Positions 1 through 7,549 of a stretch of DNA of 36,792 nucleotides are shown here, in pieces. Every line of letters begins with the position of its first letter. The stretch's first letter is position 1. Position numbers and translations under genes: made by a program. The DNA is taken from contig LJUR01000014.1 of NCBI GenBank assembly GCA_001304105.1, forward strand, positions 1-36,792, written 5' to 3'. Source of the DNA: Deltaproteobacteria bacterium SM23_61. Its GTDB lineage: Bacteria; Desulfobacterota; SM23-61. The notes under the pieces are model-generated. The model was not told the origin of the DNA. It saw nothing but the letters and a program-made list of their open reading frames with translations, and made no database searches.

Positions 1-1
1 C

Positions 2-232
2 CACGGGATCCACCCCAAAGTGGTAGCTCTGCCCGAAGGGCTGGGCCACTGGGAGTTGGGGAAGATTGCCCGGGCAAAGAGATATAGGAGCAGCGATTTT
101 GACACCCACGAGCTCTGGTGGGAAGAGCAAGGAAATGGGGTCCACCCAAACAGAGTGATTCCCGCCCAATTCGATCCGGCTGGAGGGGGGGCGGCGAGGA
201 ATGATACCGTAGTCACCTTAACCAAAGTCTGA
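2..232 (+). CDS. Molybdopterin oxidoreductase, C-terminal fragment
   Basis: The gene enters from the left edge; only about 76 C-terminal residues are present, read in the frame starting at base 2 and ending in TGA at 230-232. The tail carries the pattern GVHPNRVIP followed by FDPAGGGAARNDT, which matches the molydopterin-dinucleotide-binding domain closing Mo/W-bisPGD oxidoreductases of the DMSO reductase superfamily (formate dehydrogenase, polysulfide or thiosulfate reductase types). The substrate cannot be told from this piece. A membrane multihaem cytochrome follows about 160 bases downstream on the same strand, which suggests the pair exchanges electrons with the quinone pool. The family assignment is fairly secure; the specific enzyme is unknown. 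Confidence 0.75.
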   Translation, partial: HGIHPKVVALPEGLGHWELGKIARAKRYRSSDFDTHELWWEEQGNGVHPNRVIPAQFDPAGGGAARNDTVVTLTKV

Positions 233-389
233 CTGAAGATATTTGGATATTTCCCCTGCCATCCCCTCCGCTCTGGCGGGGAAGGTGAGGGTGGATCAAA
301 GATCAAAGGGAGTTTAGATGCGTCTCCCTTACCACGGGGGAAGAGGAGGCGCCGGGATAGAACCTTACATTCGACTCCGAGGACAGGCC

Positions 390-932
390 ATGAAAATTCC
401 AGCCATACCGAAACTCTCCAAGCGCACCTGGGCTTTGATCGTCTGTGTCTTGGTGATCCTGGCGGCCATTCCGGGCCTCGGGTTGGTCCGGTTTACCACC
501 AGCCACCCCTTCTTCTGCATGAGCTGCCATAAGAATCAAGAGCCTATCGCCATGTGGGCCCCCTCGCGAGCCCATCCGTCATCGGTGGGCTGCGTGGATT
601 GCCATACGCCCGAGGGAGGAATTACCCTTTCCCATACTTTTTCGGCCAGCGACGATTTGATGAACCAAAGATGCCTGAGCTGCCATCCCACCAATCCGGC
701 GGGAGAGCAGATGGATCTAGACAAGGTAAGGATCGTAAAAATTTCCCACCAACAGCACGAGAAGGAGAAGGCCCTGTGCATCGACTGCCACCGCAATGTA
801 GAACACGACAAGGGGACTCCCCGGACCAACCGGCCCACCATGGAGACCTGTTACCAGTGCCACGAGGCCCATCCCCGGACCCAGGCCTGCGACACGTGCC
901 ACCCCATCAACCTGGTCTACACGAAAAAATAA
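390..932 (+). CDS. Six-haem NapC/NirT-like membrane cytochrome c
   Basis: 180 aa from ATG 390, chosen because GAGGA (379-383) sits 6 bases upstream; an in-frame ATG at 318 has no comparable site. One N-terminal hydrophobic anchor (about residues 13-33) is followed by six CXXCH haem-binding motifs: CMSCH, CVDCH, CLSCH, CIDCH, CYQCH and CDTCH. The first pair lies in the spacing seen in NapC/NirT/NrfH quinol dehydrogenases (CMSCH, then SRAHPSSVGCVDCH). Those proteins usually carry four haems, so six in so short a protein is above the norm. It probably moves electrons between membrane quinone and a periplasmic partner, most simply the molybdoenzyme encoded just upstream. Family call strong; partner inferred from neighbourhood. 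Confidence 0.85.
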   Translation: MKIPAIPKLSKRTWALIVCVLVILAAIPGLGLVRFTTSHPFFCMSCHKNQEPIAMWAPSRAHPSSVGCVDCHTPEGGITLSHTFSASDDLMNQRCLSCHPTNPAGEQMDLDKVRIVKISHQQHEKEKALCIDCHRNVEHDKGTPRTNRPTMETCYQCHEAHPRTQACDTCHPINLVYTKK

Positions 933-1429
933 GACGCCTAGGGGCGATTCACGAAAAACCCTATTTTAAAACCGCTCTCCTTCATTAATTTACATCCATT
1001 TCCCAATCTGCTATTATTGCTCTAACCTGTTTTGGATTATCTATCCCGGCATAATGCCTACATCCCTATTGCTCTGCCCGGCTGTGGTGTTAAATCTTTA
1101 ATTTTTTTTGCAATTTTTTGGATCTTTATCCGGATGTGCCCGTTTTCATCCGGCCCCATTCGGTCTTTTTTTGTTCAATTCTTTGGCCAATAGAATCTGC
1201 GTTTATCTGAGCTTCTGTTGGGCAAAGCCTTAAACTTTTCTTGGGGTTTTTTCAATGAATCCTTATGCCTCTGTATCCGTTTTCATCCGCGTCCCATTCA
1301 GTCTTTGGTCTTTAAGCCTTCTGAGGTTATAAAATCTGTGTTTATCTGTGTCCGATAGAAAGTTTTTGGTTGCGGCGAAGCCGCGTTGTGTTCTCTGAGC
1401 CCTCGGTGGTAGAAATTTGGAGGTCTTCC
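933..1429. repeat. Long gene-free stretch with degenerate word-like repeats
   Basis: About 500 bases without a credible gene. Two degenerate copies of one unit are visible, roughly 1133-1213 and 1274-1352; each has CGTTTTCATCCG, then CCCATTC.GTCTTT, then AATCTG.GTTTATCTG. A separate element at 1387-1416 (TGTGTTCTCTGAGCCCTCGG...) is nearly the same as 23599-23629. The whole stretch looks like accumulated non-coding repeat units rather than a lost gene. Confidence 0.5.
938..968 (+). terminator. Weak possible terminator after the cytochrome gene
   Basis: TAGGG (939-943) and CCCTA (959-963) can pair across a 15-base loop and are followed by TTTT (964-967). The stem is only 5 bp, so this is a weak candidate. 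Confidence 0.25.
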
Positions 1430-2476
1430 ATGCGTTCCATCTTCATCGGGTCCACGGGGGCGGGACCGGGCCAGACCCTGGCCACGTGGGCCCTGGCCGC
1501 CCGGCTGAAAGAGAGAGGGCTGAAGGTCGGTTTCTTCAAGCCTTACGGTCTCCTTCCGGATTCAACGGTCTCTTCTCCCGGCGGCTTTTGCGACCCTGAC
1601 GTCCTGCTTTTCAAACAAGTCTTGGAAATTTCCGCGCCGGACGAAACCCTCTGTCCGATTCCGTTCCCGGAAAATCAGGCTTCGGCTGGGATGCAGGGTG
1701 AGGAACTCGTGGAGAAAATACAGAAGGCTTATCTGGAGGTCTCCCGGGGGAAAGATGTGGTTTTAATCATGGGGGGCAAGGAAATTTTTTTTGGAGAAGG
1801 GGGGCCCGGCCTCTCGGATGGTTTATTGGTCAAGTCTTTTGAATCCTCCGTCCTGCTGATCGATCGCTACCAGCGGGATAACCTGACTTTTTACTCGGTT
1901 CTCTCCCTGAACTCCTTCCTTGAGGGGCGGGTGAAGTCGGTTATCCTCAATCACGTGCCGGCGGATAAGATGGACCACGTGAAGACCAAGGTGGTTTCCT
2001 TCCTCCAGCAGAAGGGAGTGAAGTCGGCGGTGGCCGTTCCTGAAGACCCCATCCTGGCCGCCCTCACGGTTTCCGGCATAGCCGATATCACCGGTGGAGA
2101 GATCCTGGGCGGTGCCCGGGGAGAAGGGAATCTGGTGCAGACTTCGACCATCGGAGCCAAGCACCTGGAAGGGCCGCTCTCCATCTTCAAGCAGGTGTAC
2201 AACAAGGTGGTTCTCGTGGGTTTGAACCCCGAGGAAAAACCCGTGTCCGGGATCATTTTGACCGGGGGAAAAACCCCCGGCGAAAGGGTGGTCAAGGTGG
2301 CGCAAGATCGGGAGATTCCCCTGATTCTGACCCGGGGGGACACTTTTCAGGTTATGGAACGGCTGGAGAAGGCCAGACCGGGCTTGACCCTCAAGGATGA
2401 ATTCAAAGTGCACCGCTTCCTCAAATTGATCGATGGGGTCAATAGCGGGAGCCGGTGGGTGGAAGAACTCCTCTGA
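1430..2476 (+). CDS. BioD/CobQ-like P-loop protein with DRTGG domain
   Basis: 348 aa from ATG 1430, preceded by GGAGG at 1419-1423; an in-frame ATG at 1370 lies in repeat sequence and lacks a site. The N-terminal half resembles the dethiobiotin-synthase/cobyrinic-acid-synthase P-loop fold also found at the N-terminus of long phosphotransacetylases. About residues 210-320 look like a DRTGG domain (ITGGEILGG, then ILTGGKTPGERVV). The Walker A position reads GSTGAGPGQT (residues 7-16): the usual GK[ST] lysine is Gln15, so nucleotide binding may be weak or altered. Proteins of this build often sit near acetate or CoA metabolism genes, but the neighbours here do not settle a role. Function unknown; architecture call moderate. 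Confidence 0.7.
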   Translation: MRSIFIGSTGAGPGQTLATWALAARLKERGLKVGFFKPYGLLPDSTVSSPGGFCDPDVLLFKQVLEISAPDETLCPIPFPENQASAGMQGEELVEKIQKAYLEVSRGKDVVLIMGGKEIFFGEGGPGLSDGLLVKSFESSVLLIDRYQRDNLTFYSVLSLNSFLEGRVKSVILNHVPADKMDHVKTKVVSFLQQKGVKSAVAVPEDPILAALTVSGIADITGGEILGGARGEGNLVQTSTIGAKHLEGPLSIFKQVYNKVVLVGLNPEEKPVSGIILTGGKTPGERVVKVAQDREIPLILTRGDTFQVMERLEKARPGLTLKDEFKVHRFLKLIDGVNSGSRWVEELL

Positions 2477-2483
2477 TTGCGGA

Positions 2484-2583
2484 ATAAAAACCGTTGCCGG
2501 TTGTCGGTTCCCAGTTACCGGTTCATCGTTATATTTTTTTTGACCGGCAACGGGGAACCGGGAACGGGCAACAAGGTTTTATT
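2484..2583. repeat. Long imperfect inverted repeat, GTTGCCGGTTCCCGG family
   Basis: Left arm 2484-2525 and right arm 2541-2583 are near-complementary over about 40 bases, with a T-rich loop between them. The right arm contains CGGCAACGGGGAACCGG; a relative, GGCAACGGGGAACCGG, occurs at 28593-28608. The T-run is in the loop rather than after the stem, so this is more likely a dispersed palindromic element than a classical terminator, though it separates two genes. Confidence 0.6.
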
Positions 2584-2621
2584 CACTTGAGCGCACTTCA
2601 GACATTTTAGGCCTTGTCTCT

Positions 2622-3431
2622 ATGCCCTGGCTCAAACGCATCAACTCCATGTCCCAGAGCCAAAAGGAGGGGCTGTACCGCCTGCTCATTCCCCCTTCGC
2701 TATTCAGGCGGTTCCAGATCAACCCTCTAACCTTTACGGATTATGAGGGGAACCGGTTGGTCCGGTTCTACTGTCCCGAGCGGGAAGAAACGGTGATGAT
2801 CGAGGTGAAGCGAAAACTCGACGACCCGGACCCCGTTTACTCCATCCAGGCATCGGACGGGCCGGACTTCACCCAGGTGAACTGGGATTTTCTTATCGTG
2901 AACGACCCGGACAGCGAACGGTTCAACATTGACGTGGATGAACAGGGCCGGGACACCATGTGGGGGAGGGCCTCCCGCAACCTGCCCGAAGAGATCAAGG
3001 CCCTTGAGGCGGGCATGGCCCCCGGTCAGGTCCGCAAAGGGCTGGGGCTGACCCGGGAAGTCATCACCGGCCTGGAGTATTTTGCCAAGATTTTAGACAT
3101 TAAGACCATCAGCCTGGAAGCGCTCTTTTATCACAATGCCATTGTGTATGAGCGTTGCGGGTTCACCTATTTTGAAGGCTTCAAACGTATGACCCGGATT
3201 CACCAGGCCTTCCAGCCCGGAGGAAAGCTCTTCAGGCTGCTGGACGGCTCGACCCCCTTCCGCCAGACGGGGTTTGAGAAGACCGTCCGCGGCCGCTCCT
3301 GGGCCGTTCACGACGGAGTGGTCAGCGAGATCGACGATGAGGTTCTCGACGAAGGCTGGTACTCCCCCAAGATGTACCTCCTGGTCGGCCAGCCCCGCAC
3401 CGCCACAACCTTCCCCGACGCCGTTTACTGA
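2622..3431 (+). CDS. Conserved protein of unknown function with GNAT-like tail
   Basis: 269 aa from ATG 2622; no clear ribosome site is visible, so the start is uncertain. No signal peptide or membrane segment. I do not recognise a named family. Residues about 175-192 (ALFYHNAIVYERCGFTYF) resemble the C-terminal part of GNAT acetyltransferases, where an A..LYE..GF motif packs on acetyl-CoA, but the canonical Q/RxxGxG/A loop is not obvious. The first 100 residues are mixed alpha/beta with many Asp/Glu-Pro turns. It follows the P-loop/DRTGG gene on the same strand across an inverted repeat, so co-function is possible but not shown. Confidence 0.55.
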   Translation: MPWLKRINSMSQSQKEGLYRLLIPPSLFRRFQINPLTFTDYEGNRLVRFYCPEREETVMIEVKRKLDDPDPVYSIQASDGPDFTQVNWDFLIVNDPDSERFNIDVDEQGRDTMWGRASRNLPEEIKALEAGMAPGQVRKGLGLTREVITGLEYFAKILDIKTISLEALFYHNAIVYERCGFTYFEGFKRMTRIHQAFQPGGKLFRLLDGSTPFRQTGFEKTVRGRSWAVHDGVVSEIDDEVLDEGWYSPKMYLLVGQPRTATTFPDAVY

Positions 3432-3492
3432 TTTACCCGGCATTTTCCCCGGCAGCCCAAAAAGAATGATGGGCAGCCAATTCCACGTCCCG

Positions 3493-3521
3493 AAAATACC
3501 TAATTACTTAAGCCTGACCCC
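3493..3521. repeat. Short dispersed-repeat remnant (TAATTACTTAAGCCTGACCCC type)
   Basis: The segment ends in TAATTACTTAAGCCTGACCC, a word I associate with REP/RAYT-like and other transposon-linked repeats in environmental genomes. Only one copy lies in this window, so the assignment rests on recollection of the motif. Confidence 0.3.
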
Positions 3522-3566
3522 ATGCCTTTTGAAGAGCGCAGGGCGGCGTTTGCCAGGGAAGGGCAA

Positions 3567-3605
3567 TAAAAAACCCGTGCGACCGAAGGAGCGGAACGCA
3601 CGGGT
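3567..3605 (-). terminator. Intrinsic terminator of the tct operon
   Basis: ACCCGTGCG (3573-3581) pairs perfectly with CGCACGGGT (3597-3605), loop 15 bases. Read on the minus strand the stem is followed by a T-run (bases 3572 down to 3567). It lies 30 bases after the tctC stop and closes the long minus-strand operon. Confidence 0.85.
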
Positions 3606-3634
3606 ATAGATAGGATGGCTGTTGGACCCGGTTC

Positions 3635-4618
3635 TTATTTTTTAAGAGCAATCCCCGCCATCTTGGCAATCCTTCCATAGTCTTTATGCATCATGGCCAG
3701 CCATTTTCCGAAGGCCTCGCCTTTGATGAATTTGAGATCCGTTCCGCGGGATTCCAGAAGTTTCAAAAACTCCGGATCTTTGCTCACCTTTTCGAAGCCA
3801 TTAATCAGAAAATCCACAATTTCTTTCGGCGTCCCTTTGGGGGCCGCGATCCCTCGCCAGGAAACCACGTTCGCCTGATACCCGAGTTGGAGGGTCGTGG
3901 GAACCTCTTTCATGGCGGCAAAACGATTTTCCGCAATGATCGCCAGCGTCTTCACCTTCCCCGCCTGGACATGGGGAAAAATCTCTGAGGCACTTGTGAT
4001 CGTGGCGTCCAGATGCCCGCCCAAAAGGGCGGTAATCGAAGGGCCGGCCCCCTTGTAGGGAACGTAGGTAAGCTTCAGGCTCGCGGCATGGGCCAGCGCT
4101 TCTCCTGCCAGATGCCAAGGGCTTCCCGTCCCCGCTTGTCCGACCCGAAGCTTGCCGGGATTCGCTTTGGCTGCTTTAATGAAATCTTCCAGGGTTTTGT
4201 ACTTGCTGTCCGCCAAAACGCTGATGCAGGAGGGAACGACGGCAACCAGAGCGATGGGTTCATAGTCCTTATAGGTTACCGGATATCCTTTGGTAATATG
4301 GGGGGCAATGGTCAACGTGGTGACAATGAAGGTTAAAACATACCCATCCGGCTTGGCCTTGGCACCATAGTTAAAGCCGATGGCCCCCGCGCCTCCGGCC
4401 CGGTTGGTCACAAAAATGGTCTCCCCGATATACTTGGAGCCGTATTGCGCGACTGCTCTTCCCAAAATGTCGGATCCGCCCCCGGGGTTAAAGGCCACGA
4501 CCAATTCAATCTTTTTTTTCGGATAGTCCAGGGCTACCGACGAGCCCTGAATGACGAATACCGCAAGTACGGTTGCGATCAATCCCATAAGCCACTTTTC
4601 TTTGAAAACTTTGCGCAT
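3635..4618 (-). CDS. tctC: TTT-family solute-binding protein (TctC/Bug)
   Basis: 327 aa, the usual length. AAGGAGGAAAGAT precedes ATG 4618. A signal peptide (about residues 1-30, KEKW then a hydrophobic stretch) is followed by the Bug fold: VVAFNPGGGSDILGR near the start, NRAGGAGAIG, then PDGYVLTF, KLTYVPYKGAGP and the C-terminal SWRGIAAPKGTP. It is the periplasmic receptor that captures a carboxylate and passes it to TctA/TctB. This is the last gene of the minus-strand operon, 84 bases after TctA. The ligand cannot be read from sequence; Bug proteins bind citrate, dicarboxylates, aromatic acids and others. A second TctC-like domain occurs inside the TctB-like protein of the same operon. Confidence 0.95.
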   Translation of the reverse strand: MRKVFKEKWLMGLIATVLAVFVIQGSSVALDYPKKKIELVVAFNPGGGSDILGRAVAQYGSKYIGETIFVTNRAGGAGAIGFNYGAKAKPDGYVLTFIVTTLTIAPHITKGYPVTYKDYEPIALVAVVPSCISVLADSKYKTLEDFIKAAKANPGKLRVGQAGTGSPWHLAGEALAHAASLKLTYVPYKGAGPSITALLGGHLDATITSASEIFPHVQAGKVKTLAIIAENRFAAMKEVPTTLQLGYQANVVSWRGIAAPKGTPKEIVDFLINGFEKVSKDPEFLKLLESRGTDLKFIKGEAFGKWLAMMHKDYGRIAKMAGIALKK

Positions 4619-4702
4619 ATCTTTCCTCCTTTTTTTGTTTTTGTAAGTGGTTGGTGCTTCGCTATTTCCCTCCTTTCCTCCTGGATTCTCTTCCCAGTCG
4701 AT

Positions 4703-6174
4703 TCACCGTCTTTGGGCAACCGAACGAAAAGCCCGTTTCATCCATGGTGCCACAAAGGGCAGAATCGTCAAGACCAACAAGACGGTGCTGATGGGCGTAA
4801 AAAATTTGAAAAAATCTCCTCCGCAGAGCAAAACGGTTCTGGCAAAGTTGGTCTCCACCATTCCACTCAGGATCATGCCAATAATCAGGGGGGCACGGGG
4901 AATGTTGGTCTTTATCCCCCGATCCCGGAGAGGGCCATCACGTAAACATCGAACATGTTGTTCCGCAGGGAAAAAGAGCCGGCGAAACAAAGGAGCAGGA
5001 TGATGGGGCTTAAAAGGTAGTTGGGCACCCGCGAAATCTTGGCGAAGAATTTCGCCAAGGTTAGACCGAAGACGAGCATCAAAACATTCGCCACACCCAT
5101 TCCCAGGATCAGTTTCCAGACGAGTCCCATCTGTTTGCTCATCAAGAGGGGCCCTGGCTGGAGGCCGTGAACCATGAAGGCTCCCATGATGATCGCCGTC
5201 ACCGCGCCTCCCGGGATCCCGAGAGTGAGAAGGGAAATCATGGTGCCACCCGTGGCGGCGTTGTTGGCCGATTCTGGACAGGCGATCCCCTCCGGGTAGC
5301 CGGTTCCGTAAAGTTCGGGATGCTTGGAAAGATTGCGCCCTTGGCTGTAGGATATGATAGCGGCGATGTCGGCCCCCGTTCCGGGTACCGCACCCACGAT
5401 CAGGCCCACCCCCGAGGAGCGGAGGATGGGGAGCCGGAGATTCCTGAATAGGGAAGGGGGGGGAAAAATTCTTTCAATCCTGGGGATCTTCGGGCGGATG
5501 GCCGAAAGGGCCTCGATATTCATCAATATCTCGGGGATGGCGAACATGCCGATCATCACCGGCATGTAGGGAATGCCCCCCAGAAGGTTGCTGTTTTCGA
5601 AGGTAAACCGGGGAATCCCGTGAATTTCATCGATCCCGATGGTGGCCAGGAAGATCCCGATGCCCGCGGCCAGCAGACCCTTCGGCAGAGACTTCCCGGA
5701 AAAATGAGCCACGGCCGCCAGGGCAAATATCCCCAGAGCAAAATATTCTCTTTCTCCGAAGGCCAACCCTAGAATCGCGATGGGCCGCGAGACCAGGGCC
5801 AGGACGATGACGCTGACCATGCCGCCCACAAAAGAAGAGATGGTCGCGATCCCGATCGCTAACCCGCCTTCCCCTTTCTTGGCCAAGGCATTTCCGTCGA
5901 AGATGGTCGCCACGGCGGCGGGCGTACCGGGAATGCCCAGGAGGATCGCTGAAATCGACCCTCCGTACACCGCCCCCACGTAGATGCCCAACAACAGCAT
6001 AATACCGGGCAACGGGTCCATGACGAAGGTCAGCGGGGAAACCAGGGCGACCCCCAGCGTTGCCGACAATCCCGGGAGGACCCCGACGATGATTCCCGTC
6101 ATCACCCCCTCGGCGATGATCAGAAGGATGGGCCAATCCAGAACCGCTCCTATATGGGAGAAAAACGCGTCCAT
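4703..6174 (-). pseudogene. tctA: TctA large permease, interrupted by one frameshift
   Basis: A TctA reading frame runs from ATG 6174 (GAGGG 8 bases upstream) to a TAA at 4912-4914, and continues in another frame to TGA at 4703. The first 420 residues hold the TctA signature (PGLSATLGVAL, GSISAILLGIPGTPAAVATI, GAVPGTGADIAAIISY) and many membrane helices. The second frame supplies the missing end (NIPRAPLIIGMILSGMVETN ... GGDFFKFFTPIS). The break lies at a run of five C on the plus strand (4916-4920); a sixth base would give SGIGGIKTNIPRAP and one 490-aa protein, normal for the family. So it may be a homopolymer undercall or a recent mutation. TctA is the main channel subunit of the tripartite tricarboxylate transporter. 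Confidence 0.85.
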
Positions 6175-6194
6175 TTTCGGTCCCTCAGGGAAAC

Positions 6195-7505
6195 TTACGG
6201 AAATACGACATTAAAGAGCATGGAAAAAATCCCGTAAACCGCAATTGTCACCATGCCGGAAGTCACCAGGATTCGGGCAAGCGCCGGCCGGATTCTCCAA
6301 GGATAGAGAAGCAGGCTTGCGGCGATCATAAACACGAACGCCACAGGAATGAAACCCGTAAAAGGGACAGTCAAAATGAACAGGGTGAACACGCCGATGG
6401 TCCCTAAGACCCGGTAAAGGTTCATCCGGTCTTTTTCTGCCCGGCCATCCTCCTGGACCCCCAGCTCTTCAAAGATTGCCTTCTGCACCGATAGAAGCCG
6501 GCAAAAGGCTTCCGGCCCCCGGATGTATTCGGCCTCTTTTCTCTCGATGATTTCCTGCCGGAGCATTTTCAGGTTTTCCGGTTTGGTCAGGAGGGAAAAA
6601 ATCCGTTCCCCTGCGCTCGGTTCCGCTTTCCTCGGCAGCCCCAAACCCACCCATGTCCCCGAGACGAGATTGGCTCCCAGTTCCTGAAAGGTGGGGGTCC
6701 GGGGCAGGCTCGGGAGGCGTTCGGGACTCGCCACCGCTACGATATCGAAATGTTTGAGAATCTCCTCATTCTGCAAAAAAACCGTCAGGGGAAGGAGCCC
6801 CGCCGAGATGGTTCCCTCTTGCAAGGCATCCAACATCGCAGGTGAATCGTCGAACCAGACCCCACGGACCTCCCGGCCCCTCCCGGTCAAGGCCTCCCCC
6901 AGATAATAAGGAAGGTCCCGGCGATGACAAAAACCTATGGGCGGGTCTTTTGACCCTCCAAGAATCGCCTCAAGGCTCAATCGCTTCGATTCTTGGCTTT
7001 CGACCCGGGTCCCCACAATAACATCAGGGTCAAAAAGCACTCCCATGACCGGAAGGAATTTTTCCAGTGTTTTTAAAGCCCCCAAGAAATTCGGAGCCGT
7101 AGCTTGATCGTTGGTGATCACCGTCAGGGTCTTTCCATCCGGTGCAGCCATGGATCCTTTATACTGGGCGGAAAAGTAGCCTTCCCCTGGATGGTTCTCG
7201 ACCACCCAGGGACTCTTTATTTCCTTGGTCAGAAGGTCGGCAATCTGGTTGACCAGGAACCCCTTGCCGCTTCCTGCGGCAAAGGGAGAAAGGAGGCGAC
7301 ATTCAGGAGGGGAAAAAGCTTTGAGGATGATCAAAACGGTCATAGCCATGACGACGATGAGGATAAAGAGGGGGAAAACCCCCGGGCCCACGGTTCCGGC
7401 GACATGGCTTTCAAACTGGGCCAAATCCAGGAGCATAAAAATGGAGAGTCCGATGACCCCCCCCATGAGAAGGATGACCGGCAAATCAATTTTTTTTGGT
7501 CTCAT
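6195..7505 (-). CDS. tctB: TctB-like protein with a TctC/Bug domain nested inside it
   Basis: 436 aa; ordinary TctB (DUF1468) is about 150-170. Residues 8-28 and 44-63 are hydrophobic and match the first two helices of TctB, including GTVGPGVFPLFI. Residues about 69-350 then align with the Bug fold of the operon's own TctC: SPFAAGSGKGFLVNQIADLL against VAFNPGGGSDILGRAVAQY, VVENHPGEGYFSAQYKGSMA, APDGKTLTVIT against KPDGYVLTFIV, and a C-terminal SGTWVGLGLPRKAEPS. After it come three more helices (about 364-384, 385-402, 412-434), as at the TctB C-terminus. The binding domain is thus inserted between helices 2 and 3 rather than fused at an end. Gap to TctA is 20 bases. The reading frame is continuous with no internal ribosome site, so an assembly join is unlikely. 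Role inferred: small TTT subunit with built-in ligand sensing or capture. Confidence 0.85.
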   Translation of the reverse strand: MRPKKIDLPVILLMGGVIGLSIFMLLDLAQFESHVAGTVGPGVFPLFILIVVMAMTVLIILKAFSPPECRLLSPFAAGSGKGFLVNQIADLLTKEIKSPWVVENHPGEGYFSAQYKGSMAAPDGKTLTVITNDQATAPNFLGALKTLEKFLPVMGVLFDPDVIVGTRVESQESKRLSLEAILGGSKDPPIGFCHRRDLPYYLGEALTGRGREVRGVWFDDSPAMLDALQEGTISAGLLPLTVFLQNEEILKHFDIVAVASPERLPSLPRTPTFQELGANLVSGTWVGLGLPRKAEPSAGERIFSLLTKPENLKMLRQEIIERKEAEYIRGPEAFCRLLSVQKAIFEELGVQEDGRAEKDRMNLYRVLGTIGVFTLFILTVPFTGFIPVAFVFMIAASLLLYPWRIRPALARILVTSGMVTIAVYGIFSMLFNVVFP

Positions 7506-7549
7506 TGGACAACTCGATCCCCATCCATCCCGGCCCTGTTTGAAAAGGC

